Of a DNA stretch of 17,304 nucleotides, positions 1 through 7,307 are shown one piece after another. The position numbers and the translations under genes are program-made. Positions within the stretch are counted from its first letter, which is position 1. Each line of letters opens with the position of its first letter. Source of the DNA: JBBKXP01 sp038323615 (GTDB taxonomy: Bacteria; Pseudomonadota; Alphaproteobacteria; Rhodobacterales; Rhodobacteraceae); assembly GCA_038323615.1 (NCBI GenBank), contig JBBQHC010000065.1:1-17304 (forward strand). The letters are read 5' to 3'. Under the pieces are notes generated by a model. That model ran no database searches. It had not been told where the DNA came from and worked only from the letters and a program-made list of their open reading frames with translations.

Positions 1-48
1 TGGCGGATGGCGCTAGGCCCTTTTTCATTTTTTGGGATTTAATTTTTC

Positions 49-77
49 GGGGGGGCGCGGGGGGGCTGGCCCCCCGC
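49..77. repeat. Double G7 tract and 8-bp GC hairpin downstream of the iron-binding protein gene
   Basis: The plus strand carries two runs of seven G separated by CGC (49-55 and 59-65). Bases 57-64 can pair with 70-77 around a 5-base loop. On the minus strand this lies just after the stop codon of the iron-binding protein gene, so it would form a very stable hairpin in the mRNA 3' end. It is followed on that strand by A-rich rather than T-rich sequence, so it is not a textbook intrinsic terminator. The G tracts also satisfy a four-tract quadruplex pattern (each G7 read as GGG-G-GGG). T-rich runs at 20-33 belong to the plus strand and may end something to the left of the window. Confidence 0.45.
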
Positions 78-89
78 CCATCGGCGGCG

Positions 90-1094
90 TCAGCCGTCGA
101 AATTGACCTCTTCCATGATCCGCAAAGCAGCGGGACGTTGGCTCGCCAATTCAGTCAAATCAATGGTATCCGGGGTGAAGTTTCCCCAGCTTGTCACTAA
201 TTCTGACAGCGGTGCATCGGCAAGTACCGGATACTCGTTGTTGGCCTCGGCATAGATGCCCTGCGCCTCGGGTGAAACAAGGAATTCCATCAGTTGGACG
301 GCTTCTTCGCGGTTCGGCGCAGCCTTGGTCAGGCCAACGCCCGAGACGTTGATATGCGTACCGCCACCCGCAAAAGTCGGGAACACGATACGCACTGCTT
401 GGGCCCACGGCACTTGTTCGGGGTCTGCCAGCATTTGGCCCATGTAATAGGTATTGCCCAACGAAATATCGCATTCCCCGGCCCAGATCGATTTGACCTG
501 TGCGCGGTCGTTACCCTCGGGTTTGTGCGCCAGATTGGCGCGGATCCCGGCCGCCCAGTCGCGGGCTGCCTCCTCTCCGTCATGGACGACGACAGCCGCC
601 AAAAGCGCCAGGTTGTAGTCATGCAGCCCCGACCGGGTGCAGATCCGGCCCCGCCATTTCGGATCGGCAAGGTCTTCGTAGGTCGTCACCTCGCCATCCG
701 CGACACGGTCCTTGCTGGCATAGACGACGCGGGCGCGTTTGGTCAGTGCAAACCACAGATTATCGGGGCTGCGCAGTTCGGCCGGGACCGCGGCGGTCAG
801 CAAGGCGCTGTCCACGGGTTGCAACACATCGGCGTCAACGATCTGTTGCAAATTGGCGATATCGACCGTCATGACCAGATCGGCGGGCGACCTTGCGCCT
901 TCGGCCTTGAGCCGCTCGACGATGCCATCCTGCACAAAAGCGAGGTTCACGACGATACCAGTCTCGGCAGTGAAGGCGTCCATCACCGGCTGGATCAATT
1001 CGGGCTGGCGGGTTGTGTAGATGTTCACATCGGCCAGCGCGGGCAGTCCAAGGGCGCTGGTGGCGGTGGCAAGCAGCAGGGTGCGCAGGGTCAT
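90..1094 (-). CDS. Fe(3+) ABC transporter periplasmic substrate-binding protein (FutA/FbpA family)
   Basis: This protein should bind ferric iron in the periplasm and hand it to an ABC permease. It has 334 residues, as usual for the family. A signal peptide covers about residues 1-21, ending ALA before DVNIYTTR. The fold is a class II binding protein. The paired tyrosines in GNTYYMG (Y216, Y217) are the typical ferric-iron ligands, and Y160 in the LHDYN segment matches another ligand position. The His-Tyr pair found near the N-terminus in some FutA proteins is replaced here by Gln-Pro (RQPEL), which suggests a tyrosine-dominated site. The ATG at 1094 is preferred because GGAG lies 6 bases upstream and the signal peptide starts there; a TTG at 1148 would put extra residues before the signal and overlap the promoter. 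No permease or ATPase gene is visible; they may lie beyond base 1. Family assignment is firm, the exact ligand set is inferred. Confidence 0.9.
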   Translation of the reverse strand: MTLRTLLLATATSALGLPALADVNIYTTRQPELIQPVMDAFTAETGIVVNLAFVQDGIVERLKAEGARSPADLVMTVDIANLQQIVDADVLQPVDSALLTAAVPAELRSPDNLWFALTKRARVVYASKDRVADGEVTTYEDLADPKWRGRICTRSGLHDYNLALLAAVVVHDGEEAARDWAAGIRANLAHKPEGNDRAQVKSIWAGECDISLGNTYYMGQMLADPEQVPWAQAVRIVFPTFAGGGTHINVSGVGLTKAAPNREEAVQLMEFLVSPEAQGIYAEANNEYPVLADAPLSELVTSWGNFTPDTIDLTELASQRPAALRIMEEVNFDG

Positions 1095-1119
1095 GGCGTT
1101 CTCCGTTTCAGACACCCGG

Positions 1120-1148
1120 CTTATCCCTGAGTCTTTTAGTCGGGTCAA
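1120..1148 (-). promoter_or_regulatory. Promoter-like -35/-10 with a possible iron-responsive operator
   Basis: On the minus strand, TTGACC (1148-1143) and GATAAG (1125-1120) are separated by 17 bases, a good sigma-70-type arrangement. They sit 25 bases before the start of the iron-binding protein gene. The spacer contains the AT-rich imperfect dyad GACTAAAAGACTC (1141-1129). Its position between -35 and -10 fits a repressor operator. Rhodobacterales are known to have an iron-responsive motif (Iron-Rhodo-box) upstream of iron uptake genes; the resemblance is from memory and not tested. Confidence 0.45.
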
Positions 1149-1160
1149 TACCTGATGGTT

Positions 1161-1985
1161 TCAGTCAGCCAATCCGCGCTCGCTACGTTTTGCGCTGTCC
1201 CAGAGCGCATCCATTTCGGCCAGATCGCTGTCGGCAGGTGTCTTGCCGTCCGTTGCAAGAACGTCCTCTATCACCATGAAGCGCCGTGTGAATTTCGCAT
1301 TCGTGTCGCGCAGCGCGGCCTCGGGATCGACGCCCAGATGTCGGGCCAGATTGGCGATTACGAACAGCAGGTCGCCAAATTCGTCCACGACTTCAGCCTG
1401 CGTCAGCGTATCGCGCGCGGCGACGAGTTCGCCGGCTTCTTCGACGATCTTGTCGATCACCTGATCCGTCGAGGGCCAATCAAACCCGACCCTTGCCGCC
1501 CGCTTTTGCAGTTTCACCGCCCGCGTCAGCGCCGGCAGTCCCAAGGCTACACCGTCCAGCGTCCGCGCTGTGCCACGCTCTGCCGCTTTGATCCGTTCCC
1601 AATCGGCGGTCTGCTGATCGGCACTTTTGTCCCGGCTTTCGTTGCCAAAGACATGCGGATGTCGCTCGACCATCTTGTCGCCAATCGTCCTGGTCACGCT
1701 GTCAAAGGTAAAATGTCCGGCTTCGGCCCCGATGGCCGTATGATAGACGGTCTGCAACAGCAGGTCGCCCAACTCGCCCTCAAGATCGCGCCAATCTTTG
1801 CGTTGGATCGCATCGGCGAATTCGTAAGCCTCTTCAATGGTATAGGGGGCGATGCTGTCGTAAGTCTGTTCCACGTCCCACGGGCACCCCGTCACAGGAT
1901 CGCGTAGCCGCCGCATGATTTCCAGCAGCCGCGGCATCCCGCCCTCGGGGTCGTTGATCAAGGCATTTGACGTGGCAAGGTCCAT
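1161..1985 (-). CDS. mazG: Nucleoside triphosphate pyrophosphohydrolase MazG
   Basis: MazG hydrolyses (d)NTPs to the monophosphate and pyrophosphate, a cytosolic house-cleaning role. The product is 274 residues, with two tandem MazG domains as in the E. coli type. The first domain has GCPWDVEQ followed by the metal-binding EEAYE and ELGDLLLQ helices. The second, more degenerate half has DEFGDLLFVIANLARHLG. The ATG at 1985 gives an N-terminus (MDLATSNALINDPEGG) like that of related alphaproteobacterial proteins. A TTG at 2036 would add 17 residues that look unlike the family. The gene is divergent from the M20 amidohydrolase, with 62 bases between the two starts. It lies 66 bases upstream of the iron-binding protein start, which has its own promoter-like sequence, so the two need not be co-regulated. 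Confidence 0.93.
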   Translation of the reverse strand: MDLATSNALINDPEGGMPRLLEIMRRLRDPVTGCPWDVEQTYDSIAPYTIEEAYEFADAIQRKDWRDLEGELGDLLLQTVYHTAIGAEAGHFTFDSVTRTIGDKMVERHPHVFGNESRDKSADQQTADWERIKAAERGTARTLDGVALGLPALTRAVKLQKRAARVGFDWPSTDQVIDKIVEEAGELVAARDTLTQAEVVDEFGDLLFVIANLARHLGVDPEAALRDTNAKFTRRFMVIEDVLATDGKTPADSDLAEMDALWDSAKRSERGLAD

Positions 1986-2047
1986 TGCGGCGGCTTTCGG
2001 TTTCGGGTTTGTAGTCAGCGTATTGCCCCCAGCCAAAGAGTCCAGAG

Positions 2048-3214
2048 ATGCCCGTCATCAACCGTATCGCCGATTTCGCCGACGACCTGACCGCGTGGCG
2101 GCGGCATTTGCACCAGCACCCCGAGTTGCAGTTCGATTGCCACCAGACCGCGGCCTTTGTGGTGGAAAAGCTGCGCGCCTTTGGTGTTGACGAAATCCAC
2201 GAAGGCATCGCTACCAGCGGCGTCGTCGCCATCATCAACGGGCAGGGGCCGGGGCCGACCATCGGTTTGCGCGCCGATATGGATGCGCTGCCGATGACCG
2301 AGACGACCGGGGCCGAATATGCCTCGACAGTGCCCGGCAAGATGCATGCATGCGGCCACGACGGCCATACGACGATGTTGCTGGGGGCTGCCCGCTATCT
2401 GGCGGAAACCCGCAATTTCGCGGGCCGGGTCGCGCTGATATTTCAACCGGCCGAGGAAGGTGGCGGCGGCGCCGAGGTGATGGTGAACGAGGGTGTGCTG
2501 GACCGATTCGACATCGCGCAGGTCTATGCCCTGCACAAGTCCCCCGGCACCCCAACGGGCCAGTTTTGGACCACACCGGGGCCGATCATGGCCGCCGCCG
2601 ATACGTTCCACATCGACGTGCAGGGCAAGGGCGGCCACGGGGCCTATCCGCACGATTGCCGCGATCCGGTCATTGCTGCGGTGGGCATCGTGCAGGCGAT
2701 CCAGACGATTTCCAGCCGCAGCAACAGGGCGCTGGACGATCTGGTGATCTCGGTCACCCAGATTCACACCGGCACCACCGACAATGTGATTCCCGATACG
2801 GCGTATATCAACGGCACCGTGCGCACGTTCGACACTGCCGTTCAGGCGATGGTGATCGACCGGCTGGAACAGATCGTCGCGGGGCAGGCGGCGAGTCTCG
2901 GGGTGCAGGCGACCTTGTGCTTTGAAAAGGGCTATCCGCCGACCGTGAATAACGCCGAAAAGGTGGCCTTTGCCGCCGCTGTCGCCCGCGAGATCGCTGG
3001 CGATTCGGGCGTGCAGGACGATGCGGCGCCAGAAATGGGGGCCGAGGATTTTTCCTATATGTTGAACGCCCGTCCCGGTGCCTATCTGTTCATCGGCAAC
3101 GGCAATACCGCCGGGCTGCATCATCCGGCCTTTGATTTCGACGATGCGGCGGCCCCGGTGGGCGCGTCGTTCTTTGCCCGGCTGGTCGAACGGGCGCAGC
3201 CGTTGCCGAAATAG
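2048..3214 (+). CDS. M20 family metallo-amidohydrolase (hippurate hydrolase / N-acyl amino acid amidohydrolase type)
   Basis: This is a cytosolic di-metal hydrolase that cleaves N-acyl (amide) bonds of amino-acid derivatives; the true substrate cannot be read from sequence. It has 388 residues, normal for the M20D group. Visible motifs are RRHLHQHPEL (19-27), RADMDALPM (75-83), HACGHDGH (100-107, ligands C102 and H104), PAEEGGGGA (134-142, with E136 as likely general base and E137 as ligand), the His in ALHKSPG (H163), the dimerisation-domain GKGGHGAYPH (193-202), and a C-terminal HHPAFDFDD (358-366) holding the last metal histidine. All catalytic positions appear intact. There is no signal peptide. 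The first gene of the plus-strand run, it is divergent from mazG, and its Shine-Dalgarno is weak (AAAGAG region). Names such as hipO, IAA-amino acid hydrolase or N-acetyl-diaminopimelate deacetylase are all possible. Confidence 0.92.
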   Translation: MPVINRIADFADDLTAWRRHLHQHPELQFDCHQTAAFVVEKLRAFGVDEIHEGIATSGVVAIINGQGPGPTIGLRADMDALPMTETTGAEYASTVPGKMHACGHDGHTTMLLGAARYLAETRNFAGRVALIFQPAEEGGGGAEVMVNEGVLDRFDIAQVYALHKSPGTPTGQFWTTPGPIMAAADTFHIDVQGKGGHGAYPHDCRDPVIAAVGIVQAIQTISSRSNRALDDLVISVTQIHTGTTDNVIPDTAYINGTVRTFDTAVQAMVIDRLEQIVAGQAASLGVQATLCFEKGYPPTVNNAEKVAFAAAVAREIAGDSGVQDDAAPEMGAEDFSYMLNARPGAYLFIGNGNTAGLHHPAFDFDDAAAPVGASFFARLVERAQPLPK

Positions 3215-3256
3215 GCTAGGCGGCGGGCCGCGCGGTGCTAATCTGGCGGCATTCAC

Positions 3257-3262
3257 AGGAGG
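3257..3262 (+). promoter_or_regulatory. Strong ribosome binding site that fixes a TTG start
   Basis: A perfect AGGAGG lies 5 bases before the TTG at 3268. It decides the start of the small secreted protein, because a GTG at 3235 in the same frame lies upstream of this site and has no comparable signal. The TTG start also places the signal peptide at the very N-terminus. Confidence 0.8.
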
Positions 3263-3267
3263 CTATT

Positions 3268-3669
3268 TTGCATCGCATCATCGCCCTGATCCTGCTGGCC
3301 GGTCCAGCCGCCGCACAGGATTACGTCACCTTTCAGACCCCGTCGGCTAACATCACCTGCGGCATGTTCGCCGATGACTATCCGGGCGTGCGCTGCGACA
3401 TGGCGACGCTGACGCCCAGCTTTCGGCAACGGCCCAAGGATTGCGATCTGGAATGGGGCAGTTCGTTCTGGATCGGCGCGGGCGATCGGTCGGGCGAAGT
3501 GGCCTGCGTCGGCGACGTCGTCGCCAGCCCGCCGTTTCAGGTGCTGCCCTATGGTCAGTCGGTGACGTTTGGCGGTGTGACGTGCCGGTCGGAACAGTCG
3601 GGCCTGACCTGCACCAACGGATCGGGCCACGGGTTTACCTTGTCGCGGGCGCAGCAACGCCTGTATTGA
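3268..3669 (+). CDS. Small secreted six-cysteine protein, DUF6636-like
   Basis: The product is 133 residues of unknown function. From the TTG start it opens with a clear signal peptide, MHRIIALILLAGPAAA, before QDYVTFQ, so it should be exported to the periplasm or beyond. The mature part contains exactly six cysteines (in ITCGM, VRCDM, DCDLEW, VACVGD, VTCRSE and LTCTNG), consistent with three disulfides, and ends in GHGFTLSRAQQ. This pattern, with early 'F.TPSANI.C' and late 'C.N..GHGF.LSR' segments, is what I associate with the DUF6636 family. It begins 53 bases after the M20 gene and may be read from the same transcript. No catalytic motif is visible. Confidence 0.78.
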   Translation: MHRIIALILLAGPAAAQDYVTFQTPSANITCGMFADDYPGVRCDMATLTPSFRQRPKDCDLEWGSSFWIGAGDRSGEVACVGDVVASPPFQVLPYGQSVTFGGVTCRSEQSGLTCTNGSGHGFTLSRAQQRLY

Positions 3670-3763
3670 CTCTCGCCGGTCGCCGGGCAATGACGCGCCG
3701 CCGGATCAGGGGCGTCTCCGCGCAAAACATCGACGCGCCTTGCGGACATGCGAGGATTTCCAG

Positions 3764-4738
3764 ATGGCATTGGAAGATGCGAAAAGCCAGGTTGATCAGG
3801 CGTTCATGCGGGCCGGGCCCAAGGGGCTGGCGTTCGAGAATGCCTTTGGCGGGGCGACATCGTTCCTGCGCCGCACCTATACCAAAGACCTGAACGGCGT
3901 CGATCTGGCGGTCACCGGCGTGCCCTTTGATCAGGCTGTGACGCATCGCCCCGGAACCCGTTTTGGCCCCCGCGCGATCCGCGAGGCAAGCAGCCTGCAA
4001 CCCTATGACCCGCCCTACGGCTGGGACGGGTTCGATCCGCTGTCGGATTTTTCCATCGTCGACTACGGCGATCTGGCGTTCGATTATGCCCACACTCCCA
4101 GCTTTCCGGGTCTGTTGCAGGCCCATATCGCGGGGATTCTGGCGGCCGGGGCGGGATCAATCGTTTTGGGCGGCGATCATTTCATCACCCTGCCGATCCT
4201 GCGGGCCTATGCCGACAAATTCGGCCCCCTGTCGGTGATCCATTTCGATGCCCATTCGGACCTCTGGCAAGACGATGATTTCGACCGGATCGACCACGGC
4301 ACAATGATGTACAAGGCGGTCAAATCCGGGGTGGTCGATCCGAAACGGTCGCTCCAGATCGGGATCCGCACCCATTGCGACGACTATTTGGGGATGGAAT
4401 ATATCGACGCCCGCACCGTCCATGAAAAGGGCACCGCTTGGGTGGTTCAGCAGGCCAAGGCCAAAGTCGGCAATCATCCGACCTACGTGACATTTGACAT
4501 CGACGCTCTTGACCCCGCATTTGCGCCGGGCACCGGCACCCCGGTCTGGGGCGGGCTGGCCAGCTGGCAGACGGCGGCGATGCTGCGCGATCTGGCGGGC
4601 ATCAACATGGTTGGTGGTGATGTGGTCGAGGTGTCGCCGCCCTATGATACCACCGGGGCGACGGCCATTGCCGGGGCCCATGTCGCGATGGAACTCTGCA
4701 CGCTGTTTTGCTGGAACAAGCGGGCGCGCGCGCAGTGA
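3764..4738 (+). CDS. speB: Agmatinase-type ureohydrolase
   Basis: This is an arginase-superfamily Mn-dependent ureohydrolase. Agmatinase splits agmatine into putrescine and urea, but relatives act on guanidinobutyrate, other guanidino compounds or guanidine, and the substrate cannot be settled here. The protein has 324 residues. Metal-binding motifs are all present: GGDHF (H139), FDAHSD (D162, H164, D166) and FDIDALDP (D245, D247). The HRPGTRFGPRAIR segment (61-73) is the typical N-terminal substrate-side loop. The ATG at 3764 has GAGGA 7 bases upstream; a TTG at 3740 has no good signal. The downstream DUF1499 gene starts on GTG overlapping this stop, suggesting translational coupling. The 94-base gap before it contains no gene. 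Confidence 0.88.
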   Translation: MALEDAKSQVDQAFMRAGPKGLAFENAFGGATSFLRRTYTKDLNGVDLAVTGVPFDQAVTHRPGTRFGPRAIREASSLQPYDPPYGWDGFDPLSDFSIVDYGDLAFDYAHTPSFPGLLQAHIAGILAAGAGSIVLGGDHFITLPILRAYADKFGPLSVIHFDAHSDLWQDDDFDRIDHGTMMYKAVKSGVVDPKRSLQIGIRTHCDDYLGMEYIDARTVHEKGTAWVVQQAKAKVGNHPTYVTFDIDALDPAFAPGTGTPVWGGLASWQTAAMLRDLAGINMVGGDVVEVSPPYDTTGATAIAGAHVAMELCTLFCWNKRARAQ

Positions 4739-5175
4739 TCCTGCGTTTCGCCGGTATTCTGGCGCTGATCGTGCTTGCCGCTGGCCTTTATGTCCGCCTT
4801 GCGCCCTCTGATCCGGGCCGCTGGCACCGCTGGGAATTGCCCCCGATGGCGGCGGGTGATTATCCGATGCCGAACGGTCATGTCGCGATCGGCGGCGTTG
4901 CCGGGCCGCAAGTGCTGACCCAGCTTGACGCGATCATCATGGCGACCCCGTGCACCAAGCGGCTGGCGGGGTCGGTGGATCAAGGCATGATCACCTATGT
5001 CACCCGCAGCAGGCTATGGGGCTTTCCCGATTACACGACCGTCCGGCTGACTCAGACGGGCGCGGCCTGGGTTCTGGCGATCAACGGCCGCTCTCGGTTC
5101 GGTAAATCCGACGTTGGCGTCAACAAGGCGCGGATCGACGGCTGGCTGGCAGGAATCGCCCTGACCAAGCCTTGA
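4735..5175 (+). CDS. DUF1499 family membrane-anchored protein
   Basis: The product is 146 residues of unknown function. The N-terminus (about residues 4-21, FAGILALIVLAAGLYVRL) is a single membrane anchor or uncleaved signal. The C-terminal half carries the DUF1499-type pattern: RSRLWGFPDYTTVRL, then NGRSRFGKSDVGVNKARIDGWL. The GTG at 4735 overlaps the agmatinase stop as GTGA and places the hydrophobic segment at the N-terminus. A TTG at 4708 in the same frame would extend it by nine residues inside the agmatinase gene. The tight overlap suggests translation coupled to the upstream gene, but no functional link is known to me. Confidence 0.8.
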   Translation: MILRFAGILALIVLAAGLYVRLAPSDPGRWHRWELPPMAAGDYPMPNGHVAIGGVAGPQVLTQLDAIIMATPCTKRLAGSVDQGMITYVTRSRLWGFPDYTTVRLTQTGAAWVLAINGRSRFGKSDVGVNKARIDGWLAGIALTKP

Positions 5176-5206
5176 CCGAGGCGAGGCAATCGGCCACTTG
5201 AACCCC

Positions 5207-6262
5207 ATGATACCCGCAGAAAAGCTCGCCCAGATCATCGACCGTTTCCAGTTTCTGGAGGCAAAGCTGAATGGCGGCCTGTCGGGGGCCGAAATTGCCG
5301 ACGTGGCGCGCGAATATGCCGAACTGAAACCCGTGGTGGCGACGGTCGAAGGGTATCAGGCGCTTGAGGCCGCGATTGCCGAGACCGAGAGCCTGTTAAG
5401 CGACCCCGATATGCGCCGGATGGCCGAGGACGAACTGCCGGGTCTGCGTGACCAACTGGCGCAGGCTCAGGCCGATGTCCGCCTGGCCCTGTTGCCCAAA
5501 GACGCCGCCGATGGCCGCCCGGCCCTGATCGAAATTCGCCCCGGCACTGGCGGCGACGAGGCGGCGCTGTTCGCGGCCGACCTTTTGCGGATGTATCAGC
5601 GCTATGCCGAAACCCAAGGCTGGACGTTTGAAATCCTCGACGAAACCATCACCGAACTGGGCGGCATCAAAGAAGTCGTGGCGCGGGTTGCGGGCGATGG
5701 CGTGTTCGCCAAGCTGAAGTATGAAAGCGGTGTGCACCGGGTCCAGCGGGTGCCCGAAACCGAAGGCAGCGGGCGGATTCACACCTCTGCCGCCACGGTG
5801 GCGGTACTGCCCGAGGCGCAGGAGGTCGATGTCAAGATCGACCCGAACGACATCCGCATCGACACCATGCGCGCCAGCGGTGCGGGCGGTCAGCACGTCA
5901 ACACCACCGATTCGGCGGTGCGCATCACCCACCTGCCGACGGGCCTGATCGTCGTCAGCGCCGAAAAATCGCAGCATCGCAACCGCGAGATCGCGATGCA
6001 GGTCATGCGCACCCGGCTTTACGATCTGGAACGCCAGCGGATCGACGGCGAACGCTCGGCCGACCGCAAGGCGCAGGTCGGCAGCGGCGATCGGTCCGAA
6101 CGGATTCGCACCTATAATTTCCCCCAGGGCCGGATGACCGATCACCGGATCAACCTGACCCTTTATTCGCTGGGGCAGATCATGCAGGGCGACCTGACCG
6201 AAGTCATCGCCGCCCTGTCGGCGGACGCGCAGGCCACGCTTTTGGCCGAGATGGGCGCGTGA
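5207..6262 (+). CDS. prfA: Peptide chain release factor 1
   Basis: RF1 recognises UAA and UAG and triggers peptide release on the ribosome. The product is 351 residues, standard for the family. The codon-reading loop appears as VPETEGSGRIHTS, with P183-E184-T185 at the PxT position. The catalytic GGQ is at 227-229 (SGAGGQHVNTTDSAVR), followed by the RF1 C-terminal RIRTYNFPQGRMTDHRIN segment. Two starts are possible. The ATG at 5207 gives MIPAEKLAQI, matching the usual family N-terminus; a TTG at 5198 lies at better distance from the GAGGCGAGG stretch (5178-5186). I chose the ATG by family resemblance, with moderate certainty. The stop overlaps prmC as GTGA. Confidence 0.97.
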   Translation: MIPAEKLAQIIDRFQFLEAKLNGGLSGAEIADVAREYAELKPVVATVEGYQALEAAIAETESLLSDPDMRRMAEDELPGLRDQLAQAQADVRLALLPKDAADGRPALIEIRPGTGGDEAALFAADLLRMYQRYAETQGWTFEILDETITELGGIKEVVARVAGDGVFAKLKYESGVHRVQRVPETEGSGRIHTSAATVAVLPEAQEVDVKIDPNDIRIDTMRASGAGGQHVNTTDSAVRITHLPTGLIVVSAEKSQHRNREIAMQVMRTRLYDLERQRIDGERSADRKAQVGSGDRSERIRTYNFPQGRMTDHRINLTLYSLGQIMQGDLTEVIAALSADAQATLLAEMGA

Positions 6263-7089
6263 CCGGGGCCAAGGCGTTGGCACGCGCGGTGCGCATCATG
6301 ACCGATGCCGGGGTTGACGGCGCACCCCGTGATGCCCGCCTGCTGTTGGGGCATGCGCTTGGGATCGGGGCGGATCGCCTGACACTGATCCTGCACGAGA
6401 CTGTGCCGATGGACGCGCTGGCGCGGTTCGACATGCTGGTCAGCCAACGCGCATCGCGCCTGCCCGTCGCCTATCTGATCGGACGGCGGCAGTTTTTTGG
6501 CCGCGATTTCATCGTGACACCCGCGGTGCTGGACCCGCGCGGCGATACCGAGACGCTGATCGCGGTGGCGCTGGCGCGGCCATTTGCCGGCCTGCTGGAT
6601 CTTGGCACCGGCAGCGGCGCAATTGCCTGCACCCTGCTGGCGGAGCGCGACGGAACCACCTGCGTGGCCACCGATCTGTCGCCCGCCGCGCTGGATGTGG
6701 CGCAGCGCAATGCGGCGGCACTTGGGCTCGCGGGCCGGATCGCGTTTGTCGAATCGGATTGGTTCAGCCAGGTGACCGGGCGGTTCGATCTGATCGTGTC
6801 GAACCCGCCCTACATTGCCGCCGCCGACATGCCGGGGCTATCACCCGAAGTCCTCAACGAACCCCGCGCGGCGCTGACCGACGACGCCGACGGGCTGACC
6901 GGTTACCGCGCCATTGTCGCCGGGGCCGGGGCGCATCTAACCAGTGGCGGGCGGCTGCTGGTCGAGATCGGCGCGGAGCAGGGCACGGAAGTTTCCGCGA
7001 TGTTCGCAGCGGTGGGGTTCGTGCAAGTCGCTGTGACCAAAGACATCGACGGGCGCGACCGCTGTGTCAGCGGCGACTGGCCCGATTAG
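6259..7089 (+). CDS. prmC: Release factor glutamine N5-methyltransferase
   Basis: PrmC uses S-adenosylmethionine to methylate the glutamine of the GGQ motif in RF1 and RF2. The product is 276 residues, the usual size. An N-terminal helical domain (about 1-75) is followed by a Rossmann methyltransferase domain with DLGTGSG (114-120, SAM binding) and the catalytic NPPY (182-185). The family segment usually written PRPDTE reads PRGDTE here. The GTG start overlaps the prfA stop by 4 bases, so enzyme and substrate are made from one message with likely translational coupling. The N-terminus (TGAKALARAVRIMTDAGVD) aligns well with the family from this codon. Confidence 0.96.
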   Translation: MTGAKALARAVRIMTDAGVDGAPRDARLLLGHALGIGADRLTLILHETVPMDALARFDMLVSQRASRLPVAYLIGRRQFFGRDFIVTPAVLDPRGDTETLIAVALARPFAGLLDLGTGSGAIACTLLAERDGTTCVATDLSPAALDVAQRNAAALGLAGRIAFVESDWFSQVTGRFDLIVSNPPYIAAADMPGLSPEVLNEPRAALTDDADGLTGYRAIVAGAGAHLTSGGRLLVEIGAEQGTEVSAMFAAVGFVQVAVTKDIDGRDRCVSGDWPD

Positions 7090-7107
7090 GGCCGAAAACA
7101 CCCGACT

Positions 7108-7131
7108 GGGCGAATTTTTCACAATTTGCCC
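7108..7131 (+). repeat. Inverted repeat after prmC
   Basis: GGGCGAATT (7108-7116) can pair with AATTTGCCC (7123-7131) across a 6-base loop, giving nine pairs including one G-U. It begins 19 bases after the prmC stop. No T-run follows, so it is not a standard terminator; it could be a processing or attenuation hairpin, or an operator dyad, ahead of the DUF4167 gene. The remaining sequence to 7307 (about 175 bases) shows no gene and no confident promoter. Confidence 0.4.
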
Positions 7132-7307
7132 TTGCCCTGTGGCCTGTTGCGTGTTTATTCATCTGCATCGGATGGAATGATCGCCTTCTCGGCCTCTTCC
7201 CCGGTCAGTCGCCAGAACATCGCAGGCCCGGATCAGTCGCAATGGTGCGCAGGGTTACGCAAAACAAAGCCTTAGGCCAAAGTCGCAGGCATGACGAAAG
7301 CACCCAC

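Noticed and set aside
1..48. Possible intrinsic terminator for a plus-strand gene left of the window
   Set aside because: T-runs at 20-33 follow a GC-rich segment, but a matching 5' stem arm is not inside the window, so no hairpin can be shown.
1095..1148. N-terminal extension of the iron-binding protein to a TTG at 1148
   Set aside because: It would put 18 residues in front of a clear signal peptide, lacks a ribosome binding site, and covers the promoter-like elements. The ATG at 1094 has GGAG at good spacing.
2015..3256. Long minus-strand open frame opposite the M20 gene
   Set aside because: It is a high-GC antisense shadow. The plus strand encodes a full M20 enzyme with all metal motifs, while the antisense product has no recognisable domain.
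5396..6283. Long minus-strand open frame opposite prfA
   Set aside because: Antisense shadow of an intact RF1 gene; composition is His/Gly/Arg-rich with no family signature.
6759..7307. Upstream extension of the DUF4167 frame into prmC
   Set aside because: The open frame overlaps the prmC C-terminus in another phase and crosses non-coding sequence. The conserved N-terminus begins at 7308.
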